Assembly: GCA_964247055.1 (NCBI GenBank)
Contig: OZ176051.1
Coordinates: forward strand, 930,001-994,000
DNA from: Paragordius varius
Lineage: Eukaryota; Nematomorpha
Length of the DNA: 64,000 nucleotides
Direction: 5' to 3'
Made by a program: the position numbers and the translations under genes. Below the pieces are notes generated by a model, which was not told the origin of the DNA, made no database searches, and saw nothing but the letters and a program-made list of their open reading frames with translations. How positions within the stretch are numbered: the first letter of the stretch is position 1; each line of letters opens with the position of its first letter. Of this stretch, positions 38,743 through 52,590 are shown in pieces.

Positions 38743-41660
38743 CTAGTCGCATCAATACTCAAGTTAAACTTTGTCCTTAAAAATCGGATATTGGTCACCG
38801 GTGAACAAAATTATTTTTTATACATTCTCTTAGTAAGACTACATCAAAATATAGAAATAGTTTGACAAATTCTTTCATATCCGATATTTACAACGATACT
38901 TTAAAAATTAATGTATTAAACTAGTCGCATCAATACTCAAGTTAAACTTTGTCCTTAAAAATCGGATATTGGTCACCGGTAAACAAAACTATTTTTTATA
39001 CATTCTCTTAGTAAGACTACATCAAATATAGAGATAGTTTGACAAATTCTTTCATATCCGATTTTTACAACGATACTTTAAAAATTAATGTATAAAACTA
39101 GTCGTATCAATAAATCGCATCAATACTCAAGTTAAACTTTCTCCTTAAAAATCGGATATTGGTCACCGGTGAACAAAACTATTTTTTATACATTCTCTTA
39201 GTAAGACTACATCAAAATATAGAGATAGTTTGACAAACTCTTTCATATCCGATTTTTACAACGATATTTAAAAATTAATATATAAAACTAGTCGTATCAA
39301 TAAATCGCATACACACTCAAGTTAAACTTTGTCCTTAAAAATCGGATATTGGTCAACCGGTGAACAAAATTATTTTTTATACATTCTCTTAGTAGGACTA
39401 CATCAAAATATAGAGATAGTTTGGCAAACTCTTTCATATCCGATTTTTTACAACGATACTTTAAAAATAAATGTATAAAACTAGTCGCATCAATACTCAA
39501 GTTAAACTTTGTCCTTAAAAATCGGATATTGGTCACCGGTGAACAAAATTATTTTTTATACATTCTCTTAGTAAGACTACATCAAAATATAGAAATAGTT
39601 TGACAAATTCTTTCATATCCGATTTTTACAACGATACTTTAAAAATTAATGTATTAAACTAGTCGCATCAATACTCAAGCTAAACATTGTCCTTAAAAAT
39701 CGGATATTGGTCACCGCTGAACAAAACTATTTTTTATACATTCTCTTAGTAAGACTACATCAAAATATAGAGATAGTTTGACAAACTCTTTCATATCCGA
39801 TTTTTACAACGATATTTAAAAATTAATATATAAAACTAGTCGTATCAATAAATCGCATCAATACTCAAGTTAAACTTTGTCCTTAAAAATCGGATATTGG
39901 TCAACCGGTGAACAAAATTATTTTTTATACATTCTCTTAGTAGGACTACATCAAAATATAGAGATAGTTTGGCAAACTCTTTCATATCCGATTTTTACAA
40001 CGATACTTTAAAAATTAATGTATAAAACTAGTCGCATCAATACTCAAGTTAAACTTTGTCCTTAAAAATCGGATATTGGTCACCGGTGAACAAAATTATT
40101 TTTTATACATTCTCTTAGTAAGACTACATCAAAATATAGAAATAGTTTGACAAATTCTTTCATATCCGATTTTTACAACGATACTTTAAAAATTAATGTA
40201 TAAAACTAGTCGCATCAATACTCAAAACTTTGTCCTTAAAAATCGGATATTGGTCACCGGTGAACAAAATTATTTTTTATACATTCTCTTAGTAAGACTA
40301 CATCAAAATATAGAAATAGTTTGACAAATTCTTTCATATCCGATATTTACAACGATACTTTAAAAATTAATGTATTAAACTAGTCGCATCAATACTCAAG
40401 TTAAACTTTGTCCTTAAAAATCGGATATTGGTCACCGGTAAACAAAACTATTTTTTATACATTCTCTTAGTAAGACTACATCAAATATAGAGATAGTTTG
40501 ACAAACTCTTTCATATCCGATTTTTACAACGATACTTTAAAAATTAATGTATAAAACTAGTCGTATCAATAAATCGCATCAATACTCAAGTTAAACTTTC
40601 TCCTTAAAAATCGGATATTGGTCACCGGTGAACAAAACTATTTTTTATACATTCTCTTAGTAAGACTACATCAAAATATAGAGATAGTTTGACAAACTCT
40701 TTCATATCCGATTTTTACAACGATATTTAAAAATTAATATATAAAACTAGTCGTATCAATAAATCGCATACACACTCAAGTTAAACTTTGTCCTTAAAAA
40801 TCGGATATTGGTCAACCGGTGAACAAAATTATTTTTTATACATTCTCTTAGTAGGACTACATCAAAATATAGAGATAGTTTGGCAAACTCTTTCATATCC
40901 GATTTTTTACAACGATACTTTAAAAATTAATGTATAAAACTAGTCGCATCAATACTCAAGTTAAACTTTGTCCTTAAAAATCGGATATTGGTCACCGGTG
41001 AACAAAATTATTTTTTATACATTCTCTTAGTAAGACTACATCAAAATATAGAAATAGTTTGACAAATTCTTTCATATCCGATTTTTACAACGATACTTTA
41101 AAAATTAATGTATTAAACTAGTCGCATCAATACTCAAGCTAAACATTGTCCTTAAAAATCGGATATTGGTCACCGCTGAACAAAACTATTTTTTATACAT
41201 TCTCTTAGTAAGACTACATCAAAATATAGAGATAGTTTGAGAAACTCTTTCATATCCGATTTTTACAACGATACTTTAAAAATTAATGTATAAAACTAGT
41301 CGTATCAATAAATCGTATCAATACTCAAGTTAAACTTTGTCCTTAAAAATCGGATATTGGTCAACCGGTGAACAAAATTATTTTTTATACATTCTCTTAG
41401 TAGGACTACATCAAAATATAGAGATAGTTTGGCAAACTCTTTCATATCCGATTTTTACAACGATACTTTAAAAATTAATGTATAAAACTAGTCGCATCAA
41501 TACTCAAGTTAAACTTTGTCCTTAAAAATCGGATATTGGTCACCGGTGAACAAAATTATTTTTTATACATTCTCTTAGTAAGACTACATCAAAATATAGA
41601 AATAGTTTGACAAATTCTTTCATATCCGATTTTTACAACGATACTTTAAAAATTAATGTA
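38743..41660 (+). repeat. 1,459-bp (8-monomer) tandem duplication, two copies
   Basis: CCGATATTTAC at 38881 and 40340, GGTCACCGGTAAAC at 38971 and 40430, and TCCG with six T at 39439 and 40898 are each 1,459 bp apart. The second copy starts with a 4-bp deletion (ACTCAAAACTTTG near 40.22 kb). The first copy alone has AAAATAAATG near 39.47 kb. Content resembles the 2,012-bp repeat at 7-12 kb. A 79-codon and a 60-codon open frame near 39.3-39.6 kb are chance products of this sequence. Confidence 0.85.
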
Positions 41661-44600
41661 TAAAACTAGTCGTATCAATAAATCGCATCAATACTCAAGT
41701 TAAACTTTCTCCTTAAAAATCGGATATTGGTCACCGGTGAACAAAACTATTTTTTATACATTCTCTTAGTAAGACTACATCAAAATATAGAGATAGTTTG
41801 ACAAACTCTTTCATATCCGATTTTTACAACGATATTTAAAAATTAATATATAAAACTAGTCGTATCAATAAATCGCATACACACTCAAGTTAAACTTTGT
41901 CCTTAAAAATCGGATATTGGTCAACCGGTGAACAAAATTATTTTTTATACATTCTCTTAGTAGGACTACATCAAAATATAGAGATAGTTTGGCAAACTCT
42001 TTCATATCCGATTTTTTACAACGATACTTTAAAAATTAATGTATAAAACTAGTCGCATCAATACTCAAGTTAAACTTTGTCCTTAAAAATCGGATATTGG
42101 TCACCGGTGAACAAAATTATTTTTTATACATTCTCTTAGTAAGACTACATCAAAATATAGAAATAGTTTGACAAATTCTTTCATATCCGATTTTTACAAC
42201 GATACTTTAAAAATTAATGTATTAAACTAGTCGCATCAATACTCAAGCTAAACATTGTCCTTAAAAATCGGATATTGGTCACCGCTGAACAAAACTATTT
42301 TTTATACATTCTCTTAGTAAGACTACATCAAAATATAGAGATAGTTTGAGAAACTCTTTCATATCCGATTTTTACAACGATACTTTAAAAATTAATGTAT
42401 AAAACTAGTCGTATCAATAAATCGCATCAATACTCAAGTTAAACTTTGTCCTTAAAAATCGGATATTGGTCAACCGGTGAACAAAATTATTTTTTATACA
42501 TTCTCTTAGTAGGACTACATCAAAATATAGAGATAGTTTGGCAAACTCTTTCATATCCGATTTTTACAACGATACTTTAAAAATTAATGTATAAAACTAG
42601 TCGCATCAATACTCAAGTTAAACTTTGTCCTTAAAAATCGGATATTGGTCACCGGTGAACAAAATTATTTTTTATACATTCTCTTAGTAAGACTACATCA
42701 AAATATAGAAATAGTTTGACAAATTCTTTCATATCCGATTTTTACAACGATACTTTAAAAATTATGGTATTAAACCAGTCGCATCAATACTCAAGTTAAA
42801 CTTTGTCCTTAAAAATCGGATATTGGTCACCGGTGAACAAAACTATTTTTTATACATTCTCTTAGTAAGACTACATCAAAATATAGAGATAGTTTGACAA
42901 ACTCTTTCATATCCGATTTTTACAACGATATTTAAAAATTAATATATAAAACTAGTCGTATCAATAAATCGCATACACACTCAAGTTAAACTTTGTCCTT
43001 AAAAATCGGATATTGGTCAACCGGTGAACAAAATTATTTTTTATACATTCTCTTAGTAAGACTACATCAAAATATAGAAATAGTTTGACAAATTCTTTCA
43101 TATCCGATTTTTACAACGATACTTTAAAAATTAATGTATTAAACTAGTCGCATCAATACTCAAGCTAAACATTGTCCTTAAAAATCGGATATTGGTCACC
43201 GCTGAACAAAACTATTTTTTATACATTCTCTTAGTAAGACTACATCAAAATATAGAGATAGTTTGAGAAACTCTTTCATATCCGATTTTTACAACGATAC
43301 TTTAAAAATTAATGTATAAAACTAGTCGTATCAATAAATCGTATCAATACTCAAGTTAAACTTTGTCCTTAAAAATCGGATATTGGTCAACCGGTGAACA
43401 AAATTATTTTTTATACATTCTCTTAGTAGGACTACATCAAAATATAGAGATAGTTTGGCAAACTCTTTCATATCCGATTTTTTACAACGATACTTTAAAA
43501 ATTAATGTATAAAACTAGTCGCATCAATACTCAAGTTAAACTTTGTCCTTAAAAATCGGATATTGGTCACCGGTGAACAAAATTATTTTTTATACATTCT
43601 CTTAGTAAGACTACATCAAAATATAGAAATAGTTTGACAAATTCTTTCATATCCGATTTTTACAACGATACTTTAAAAATTAATGTATTAAACTAGTCGT
43701 ATCAATAAATCGCATCAATACTCAAGTTAAACTTTCTCCTTAAAAATCGGATATTGGTCACCGGTGAACAAAACTATTTTTTATACATTCTCTTAGTAAG
43801 ACTACATCAAAATATAGAGATAGTTTGACAAACTCTTTCATATCCGATTTTTACAACGATATTTAAAAATTAATATATAAAACTAGTCGTATCAATAAAT
43901 CGCATACACACTCAAGTTAAACTTTGTCCTTAAAAATCGGATATTGGTCAACCGGTGAACAAAATTATTTTTTATACATTCTCTTAGTAGGACTACATCA
44001 AAATATAGAGATAGTTTGGCAAACTCTTTCATATCCGATTTTTTACAACGATACTTTAAAAATTAATGTATAAAACTAGTCGCATCAATACTCAAGTTAA
44101 ACTTTGTCCTTAAAAATCGGATATTGGTCACCGGTGAACAAAATTATTTTTTATACATTCTCTTAGTAAGACTACATCAAAATATAGAAATAGTTTGACA
44201 AATTCTTTCATATCCGATTTTTACAACGATACTTTAAAAATTAATGTATTAAACTAGTCGCATCAATACTCAAGCTAAACATTGTCCTTAAAAATCGGAT
44301 ATTGGTCACCGCTGAACAAAACTATTTTTTATACATTCTCTTAGTAAGACTACATCAAAATATAGAGATAGTTTGAGAAACTCTTTCATATCCGATTTTT
44401 ACAACGATACTTTAAAAATTAATGTATAAAACTAGTCGTATCAATAAATCGCATCAATACTCAAGTTAAACTTTGTCCTTAAAAATCGGATATTGGTCAA
44501 CCGGTGAACAAAATTATTTTTTATACATTCTCTTAGTAGGACTACATCAAAATATAGAGATAGTTTGGCAAACTCTTTCATATCCGATTTTTACAACGAT

Positions 44601-45342
44601 ACTTTAAAAATTAATGTATAAAACTAGTCGCATCAATACTCAAGTTAAACTTTGTCCTTAAAAATCGGATATTGGTCACCGGTGAACAAAATTATTTTTT
44701 ATACATTCTCTTAGTAAGACTACATCAAAATATAGAAATAGTTTGACAAATTCTTTCATATCCGATTTTTACAACGATACTTTAAAAATTATGGTATTAA
44801 ACCAGTCGCATCAATACTCAAGTTAAACTTTGTCCTTAAAAATCGGATATTGGTCACCGGTGAACAAAACTATTTTTTATACATTCTCTTAGTAAGACTA
44901 CATCAAAATATAGAGATAGTTTGACAAACTCTTTCATATCCGATTTTTACAACGATATTTAAAAATTAATATATAAAACTAGTCGTATCAATAAATCGCA
45001 TACACACTCAAGTTAAACTTTGTCCTTAAAAATCGGATATTGGTCAACCGGTGAACAAAATTATTTTTTATACATTCTCTTAGTAAGACTACATCAAAAT
45101 ATAGAAATAGTTTGACAAACTCTTTCATATCCGATTTTTACAACGATACTTTAAAAATAAATGTATAAAACTAGTCGCATCAATACTCAAGCTAAACATT
45201 GTCCTTAAAAATCGGATATTGGTAACCGGTGAACAAAATTATTTTTTATACATTCTCTTAGTAGGACTACATCAAAATATAGAGATAGTTTGGCAAACTG
45301 TTTCATATCCGATTTTTACAACGATACTTTAAAAATTAATGT
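41661..45342 (+). repeat. About 2,027-bp tandem duplication; second part matches 14.6-16.3 kb
   Basis: TCTCC at 41708 and 43735 and the six-T arm at 42007 and 44034 are 2,027 bp apart; TCGTATCAATACTC at 41313 and 43339 gives 2,026 because one copy has an extra T at 43473. From about 43.67 kb to 45.34 kb the sequence also matches 14.65-16.32 kb at exactly 29,022 bp (TCTCC, six-T arm, CACCGCTG 15288/44310, GGTAACCGG 16199/45221). A recent exchange between distant parts of the array is inferred. Confidence 0.84.
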
Positions 45343-45379
45343 ATTAAACTAGTCGTATCAATAAATCGCATCAATACTC

Positions 45380-48300
45380 AAGTTAAACTTTCTCCTTAAA
45401 AATCGGATATTGGTCACCGGTGAACAAAACTATTTTTTATACATTCTCTTAGTAAGACTACATCAAAATATAGAGATAGTTTGACAAACTCTTTCATATC
45501 CGATTTTTACAACGATATTTAAAAATTAATATATAAAACTAGTCGTATCAATAAATCGCATACACACTCAAGTTAAACTTTGTCCTTAAAAATCGGATAT
45601 TGGTCAACCGGTGAACAAAATTATTTTTTATACATTCTCTTAGTAGGACTACATCAAAATATAGAGATAGTTTGGCAAACTCTTTCATATCCGATTTTTA
45701 CAACGATACTTTAAAAATTAATGTATAAAACTAGTCGCATCAATACTCAAGTTAAACTTTGTCCTTAAAAATCGGATATTGGTCACCGGTGAACAAAATA
45801 ATTTTTTTTATACATTCTCTTAGTAAGACTACATATAAAAATATAGAGATAGTTTGATAAACTCTTTCATATCCGCTTTTTACAACGAGACTTTAAAAAT
45901 TATGGTATTAAACCAGTCGCATCAATACTCAAGTTAAACTTTGTCCTTAAAAATCGGATATTGGTCACCGGTGTACAAAATTATTTTTTATACATTCTCT
46001 TAGTAGGACTACATCAAAATATAGAGATAGTTTGGCAAACTCTTTCATATCCGATTTTTACAACGATACTTTAAAAATTAATGTATAAAACTAGTCGCAT
46101 CAATACTCAAGTTAAACTTTGTCCTTAAAAATCGGATATTGGTCACCGGTGAACAAAATTATTTTATTTACATTTTCTTAGTAAGACTACATCAAAATAT
46201 AGAAATAGTTTGACAAACTCTTTCATATCCGATTTTTACAACGATACTTTAAAAATTAATGTATTAAACTAGTCGCATCAATACTCAAGTTAAACTTTGT
46301 CCTTAAAAATCGGATATTGTTCACCGGTGAACAAAATTATTTTTTATACATTTTCTTAGTAAGACTACATCAAAATATAGAAATAGTTTGACAAACTCTT
46401 TCATATCCGATTTTTACAACGATACTTTAAAAATTAATGTATAAAACTAGTCGCAACAATACTCAAGTTAAACTTTGTCCTTAAAAATCGGATATTGTAT
46501 TGGTCACCGGTGAACAAAATTATTTTATTTACATTTTCTTAGTAAGACTACATCAAAATATAGAAATAGTTTGACAAACTCTTTCATATCCGATTTTTAC
46601 AACGATACTTTAAAAATTAATGTATTAAACTAGTCGCATCAATACTCAAGTTAAACTTTGTCCTTAAAAATCGGATATTGTTCACCGGTGAACAAAATTA
46701 TTTTTTATACATTCTCTTAGTAAGACTACATCAAAATATAGAGATAGTTTGGCAAACTCTTTCATATCCGATTTTTACAACGATACTTTAAAAAATAATG
46801 TATAAAACTAGTCGATTCAATACTCAAGTTAAACTTTATCCTTAAAAATCAGATATTGGTCACCGGTGAACAAAATAATTTTTTATACATTCTCTTAGTA
46901 AGACTACATATAAAAATATAGAGATAGTTTGACAAACTCTTTCATATCCGATTTTTACAACGATACTTTAAAAATTATGGTATTAAACCAGTCGCATCAA
47001 TACTCAAGTTAAACTTTGTCCTTAAAAATCGGATATTGGTCATTGGTGAACAAAATTATTTTTTATACATTCTCTTAGTAAGACTACATCAAAATATAGA
47101 GATAGTTTGGCCAACTCTTTCATATCCGATTTTTACAACGATACTATAGAAATTAATGTATAAAACTAGTCGCATTAATACTCAAGTTAAACTTTCTCCT
47201 TAAAAATCGGATATTGGTCACCGGTGTACAAAATTATTTTTTATACATTCTCTTAGTAAGACTACATCAAAATATAAAGATAGTTTGGCAAACTCTTTCA
47301 TATCCGATTTTTACAACGATACTTTAAAAATTAATGTATAAAACTAGTCGCATTAATACTCAAGTTAAACTTTCTCCTTAAAAATCGGATATTGGTACCG
47401 GTGAACAAAACTATTTTTTATACATTCTCTTAGTAAGACTACATCAAAATATAGAGATAGTTTGACAAACTCTTTCATATCCGATTTTTACAACGATATT
47501 TAAAAATTAATATATAAAACTAGTCGTATCAATAAATCGCATACACACTCAAGTTAAACTTTGTCCTTAAAAATCGGATATTGGTCAACCGGTGAACAAA
47601 ATTATTTTTTATACATTCTCTTAGTAGGACTACATCAAAATATAGAGATAGTTTGGCAAACTCTTTCATATCCGATTTTTACAACGATACTTTAAAAATT
47701 AATGTATAAAACTAGTCGCATCAATACTCAAGTTAAACTTTGTCCTTAAAAATCGGATATTGGTCACCGGTGAACAAAATAATTTTTTTTATACATTCTC
47801 TTAGTAAGACTACATATAAAAATATAGAGATAGTTTGATAAACTCTTTCATATCCGCTTTTTACAACGAGACTTTAAAAATTATGGTATTAAACCAGTCG
47901 CATCAATACTCAAGTTAAACTTTGTCCTTAAAAATCGGATATTGGTCACCGGTGAACAAAATTATTTTTTATACATTCTCTTAGTAGGACTACATCAAAA
48001 TATAGAGATAATTTGGCAAACTCTTTCATATCCGATTTTTAGAACGATACTTTAAAAATTAATGTATAAAACTAGTCGCATCAATACTGAAGTTAAACTT
48101 TGTCCTTAAAAATCGGATATTGGTCACCGGTGTACAAAATTATTTTTTATACATTCTCTTAGTAGGACTACATCAAAATATAGAGATAGTTTGGCAAACT
48201 CTTTCATATCCGATTTTTACAACGATACTTTAAAAATTAATGTATAAAACTAGTCGCATCAATACTCAAGTTAAACTTTGTCCTTAAAAATCGGATATTG
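45380..48300 (+). repeat. 1,981-bp duplication with marker TATCCGCTTTTTAC
   Basis: A distinctive monomer with eight T after AATAA, CTACATATAAAAATATAG, TTTGATAAAC and ATCCGCTTTTTACAACGAGAC occurs at about 45.8 and 47.8 kb (ATCCGC 45871/47852, offset 1,981). Downstream the GTGTACAAAA palindrome variant is at 45971 and 48130, offset 2,159 = 1,981 + 178, so one extra monomer entered the second copy. The CATATAAAA motif is a subfamily marker confined to the right third of the window. Confidence 0.82.
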
Positions 48301-50050
48301 GTCACCGGTGAACAAAATTATTTTATTTACATTTTCTTAGTAAGACTACATCAAAATATAGAAATAGTTTGACAAACTCTTTCATATCCGATTTTTACAA
48401 CGATACTTTAAAAATTAATGTATTAAACTAGTCGCATCAATACTCAAGTTAAACTTTGTCCTTAAAAATCGGATATTGGTCAGCGGTGAACAAAATTATT
48501 TTATTTACATTTTCTTAGTAAGACTACATCAAAATATAGAAATAGTTTGACAAACTCTTTCATATCCGATTTTTACAACGATACTTTAAAAATTAATGTA
48601 TAAAACTAGTCGCAACAATACTCAAGTTAAACTTTGTCCTTAAAAATCGGATATTGGTCACCGGTGAACAAAATTATTTTATTTACATTTTCTTAGTAAG
48701 ACTACAGCAAAATATAGAAATAGTTTGACAAACTCTTTCATATCCGATTTTTACAACGATACTTTAAAAATTAATGTATTAAACTAGTCGCATCAATACT
48801 CAAGTTAAACTTTGTCCTTAAAAATCGGATATTGTTCACCGGTGAACAAAATTATTTTTTATACATTTTCTTAGTAAGACTACATCAAAATATAGAAATA
48901 GTTTGACAAACTCTTTCATATCCGATTTTTACAACGATACTTTAAAAATTAATGTATAAAACTAGTCGCAACAATACTCAAGTTAAACTTTGTCCTTAAA
49001 AATCGGATATTGGTCACCGGTGAACAAAATTATTTTATTTACATTTTCTTAGTAAGACTACAGCAAAATATAGAAATAGTTTGACAAACTCTTTCATATC
49101 CGATTTTTACAAGGATACTTTAAAAATTAATGTATTAAACTAGTCGCATCAATACTCAAGTTAAACTTTGTCCTTAAAAATCGGATATTGTTCACCGGTG
49201 AACAAAATTATTTTTTATACATTTTCTTAGTAAGACTACATCAAAATATAGAAATAGTTTGACAAACTCTTTCATATCCGATTTTTACAACGATACTTAA
49301 AAAATTAATGTATAAAACTAGTCGCAACAATACTCAAGTTAAACTTTGTCCTTAAAAATCGGATATTGTATTGGTCACCGGCGAACAAAATTATTTTATT
49401 TACATTTTCTTAGTAAGACTACATCAAAATATAGAAATAGTTTGACAAACTCTTTCATATCCGATTTTTACAACGATACTTTAAAAATTAATGTATTAAA
49501 CTAGTCGCATCAATACCCAAGTTAAACTTTGTCCTTAAAAATCGGATATTGTTCACCGGTGAACAAAATTATTTTTTATACATTCTCTTAGTAAGACTAC
49601 ATCAAAATATAGAGATAGTTTGGCAAACTCTTTCATATCCGATTTTTACAACGATACTTTAAAAAATAATGTATAAAACTAGTCGCATCAATACTCAAGT
49701 TAAACTTTATCCTTAAAAATCAGATATTGGTCACCGGTGAACAAAATAATTTTTTATACATTCTCTTAGTAAGACTACATATAAAAATATAGAGATAGTT
49801 TGACAAACTCTTTCATATCCGATTTTTACAACGATACTTTAATTATGGTATTAAACCAGTCGCATCAATACTCAAGTTAAACTTTGTCCTTAAAAATCGG
49901 ATATTGGTCATTGGTGAACAAAATTATTTTTTATACATTCTCTTAGTAAGACTACATCAAAATATAGAGATAGTTTGGCCAACTCTTTCATATCCGATTT
50001 TTACAACGATACTATAGAAATTAATGTATAAAACTAGTCGCATCAATACT
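46131..50050 (+). repeat. About 2.87-kb duplication (46.1-47.2 kb matching 49.0-50.0 kb)
   Basis: GATATTGTATTGG at 46491 and 49362 (2,871 bp) and the rare GGTCATTGGTGAAC at 47038 and 49906 (2,868 bp) link the blocks, along with shared TCAGATATTGG left arms, CATATAAAAATATAG and TTTGGCCAACTC. The small offset shift fits indels such as ACTTTAATTATGG near 49.84 kb, where 5 bp are missing. The 356-bp dimers lie between the copies. Confidence 0.75.
48430..49540 (+). repeat. 356-bp dimeric higher-order repeat, about three copies
   Basis: GCAACAATACTC (for GCATCAATACTC) occurs at 48612, 48968 and 49324, spaced 356 bp = 2 x 178, and ACTACAGCAAAA at 48701 and 49057, also 356 bp. Alternate monomers end TATTAAACTAGTCGCATC and TATAAAACTAGTCGCAAC. 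TTTTATTTACATTTTCTTAG marks most monomers here. A 5-bp expansion GATATTGTATTGG at 49362 also occurs at 46491. Confidence 0.83.
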
Positions 50051-50660
50051 CAAGTTAAACTTTGTCCTTAAAAATCGGAATTGTTCACCGGTGAACAAAA
50101 TTATTTTTTATACATTCTCTTAGCAAGACTACATCAAAATATAGAGATAGTTTGGCAAACTCTTTCATATCCGATTTTTACAACGATACTTTAAAAATTA
50201 ATGTATAAAACTAGTCGCATCAATACTCAAGTTAAACTTTGTCCTTAAAAATCGGATATTGTTCACCGGTGAACAAAATTATTTTTTATACATTCTCTTA
50301 GCAAGACTACATCAAAATATAGAGATAGTTTGGCAAACTCTTTCATATCCGATTTTTACAACGATACTTTAAAAATTAATGTATAAAACTAGTCGCATCA
50401 ATACTCAAGTTAAACTTTGTCCTTAAAAATCGGATATTTGTCACCGGTGAACAAAATTATTTTATTTACATTTTCTTAGTAAGACTACATCAAAATATAG
50501 AAATAGTTTGACAAACTCTTTCATATCCGATTTTTACAACGATACTTTAAAAATTAATGTATTAAACTAGTCGCATCAATACTCAAGTTAAACTTTGTTC
50601 TTAAAAATCGGATATTGTTTCACCGGTGAACAAAATTATTTTTTATACATTCTCTTAGTA
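50051..50660 (+). repeat. Short run of near-identical GCAAGAC / TTTGGC monomers
   Basis: Two adjacent monomers (about 50.05-50.40 kb) are almost identical, both with TTCACCGGTGAAC, TTAGCAAGAC and TTTGGCAAACTC; the first lacks TAT in its left arm (TCGGAATTG). The same pair follows TTTGGCCAACTC at 53.4 and 55.0 kb. No gene is visible. Confidence 0.75.
50259..50276. repeat. Perfect 18-bp palindrome variant in a monomer
   Basis: TTGTTCACCGGTGAACAA is its own reverse complement. The common monomer form reads TTGGTCACCGGTGAACAA, in which one base breaks the outer symmetry and leaves a perfect 10-bp core TCACCGGTGA. The fully symmetric form recurs in many monomers, for example near 2205, 3294, 22000, 46320 and 55198. 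A dyad of this size could bind a dimeric protein or extrude as a short cruciform; neither is shown by the sequence alone. Confidence 0.9.
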
Positions 50661-52590
50661 AGACTACATCAAAATATAGAGATAGTTTGGCAAACTCTTT
50701 CATATCCGATTTTTACAACGATACTTTAAAAATTATGGTATTAAACCAGTCGCATCAATACTTAAGTTAAAATTTGTCCTTAAAAATCGGATATTGGTCA
50801 CCGGTGAACAAAATTATTTTTTATACATTCTCTTGGTAAGACAACATCAAAATATAGAGATAGTTTGACAAACTCTTTCATATCCGATTATTACAACGAT
50901 ACTTTAAAAATTATGGTATTAAACCAGTCGCATCAATACTCAAGTTAAACTTTGTCCTTAAAAATCGGATATTGGTCACCGGTGAACAAAATTGTTTTTT
51001 ATACATTCTCTTAGTAGGACTACATCAAAATATAGAGATAGTTTGGCAAACTGTTTCATATCCGATTTTTACAACGATACTTTAAAAATTAATGTATAAA
51101 ACTAGTCGCATCAATACTCAAGTTAAACTTTGTCCTTAAAAATCGAATATTGGTCACCGGTGAACAAAATTATTTTATTTACATTCTCTTAGTAAGACTA
51201 CATCAAAATATAGAAATAGTTTGACAAACTCTTTCATATCCGATTTTTACAACGATACTTTAAAAATTAATGTATTAAACTAGTCGCATCAATACTCAAG
51301 CTAAACATTGTCCTTAAAAATCGGATATTGGTCAGCGGTGAATAAAACTATTTTTTATACATTCTCTTAGTAAGACTACATCAAAATATAGAGATAATTT
51401 GACAAACTCTTTCATATCCGATTTTTACAACGATACTTTAAAAATAAATGTATAAAACTAGTCGTATCAATAAATCGCATCAATACTCAAGTTAAACTTT
51501 CTCCTTAAAAATCGGATATTGGTCACCGATGAACAAAATTATTTTTTATACATTCTCTTAGTAGGACTACATCAAAATATAGAGATAGTTTGGCAAACTC
51601 TTTCATATCCGATTTTTACAACGATACTTTAAAAATTAATGTATAAAACTAGTCGCATCAATACTCAAGTTAAACTTTGTCCTAAAAAATCGGATATTGT
51701 TCACCGGTGAACAAAATTATTTTTTATACATTCTCTTAGTAAGACTACATCAAAATATAGAAATAGTTTGACAAACTCTTTCATATCCGATTTTTACAAC
51801 GATACTTTAAAAAATAATGTATTAAACTAGTTGCATCAATACTCAAGTTAAACTTTGTCCTTAAAAATCGGATATTGGTCACCGGTGAACAAAATTATTT
51901 TATTTAAATTCTCTTAGTAAGACTACATCAAAATATAGAAATAGTTTGACAAACTCTTTCATATCCGATTTTTACAACGATACTTTAAAAATTAATGTAT
52001 TAAACTAGTCGCATCAATACTCAAGCTAAACATTGTCCTTAAAAATCGGATATTGGTCACCGGTGAACAAAATTATTTTATTTAAATTCTCTTAGTAAGA
52101 CTACATCAAAATATAGAGATAATTTGACAAACTCTTTCATATCCGATTTTTACAACGATACTTTAAAAATAAATGTATAAAACTAGTCGTATCAATAAAT
52201 CGCATCAATACTCAAGTTAAACTTTCTCCTTAAAAATCGGATATTGGTCACCGGTGAACAAAATTATTTTTTATACATTCTCTTAGTAGTACATCAAAAT
52301 ATAGAGATAGTTTGGCAAACTCTTTCATATCCGATTTTTACAACGATACTTTAAAAATTAATGTATAAAACTAGTCGCATCAATACTCAGGTTAAACTTT
52401 GTCCTTAAAAATCGGATATTGGTCAACGGTGAACGAAACTATTTTTTATTTATTCTCTTGAGATAGTTTGACAAACTCTTTCATATCCGATTTTTACAAC
52501 GATATTTTAAAAATTAATGTATAAAACTAGTCGCATCAATACTCAAGTTAAACTTTGTCCTTAAAAATCGGATATTGGTCACCGGTGAAC
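50661..52590 (+). repeat. About 1.9-kb block repeated at 58.2-60.2 kb (offset 7,571)
   Basis: GTCAGCGGTGAATAAAAC at 51331 and 58902, TCTTAGTAGTACATC at 52281 and 59852, and CCGATTATTAC near 50.89 and 58.46 kb share the 7,571-bp offset. One internal monomer differs: about 51.69 kb has TTGTTCACC with TTTTTTATACATTC, whereas the partner near 59.26 kb has TTGGTCACC with TTATATTTACATCC. This suggests local replacement in one copy. Confidence 0.83.

Noticed and set aside
39297-39536. 79-codon open frame on the minus strand
   Set aside because: It lies wholly inside two satellite monomers. Its predicted product repeats the same 14-residue stretch (MTNIRFLRTKFNLS) because it reads through successive monomers. 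It is open only because an extra T near 39,445 shifts frame. No homology, start context or isolated conservation supports coding.
39421-39603. 60-codon open frame on the plus strand
   Set aside because: It overlaps the frame above on the opposite strand, is made only of satellite sequence, and owes its length to the same six-T run. Near-identical monomers elsewhere do not keep it open.
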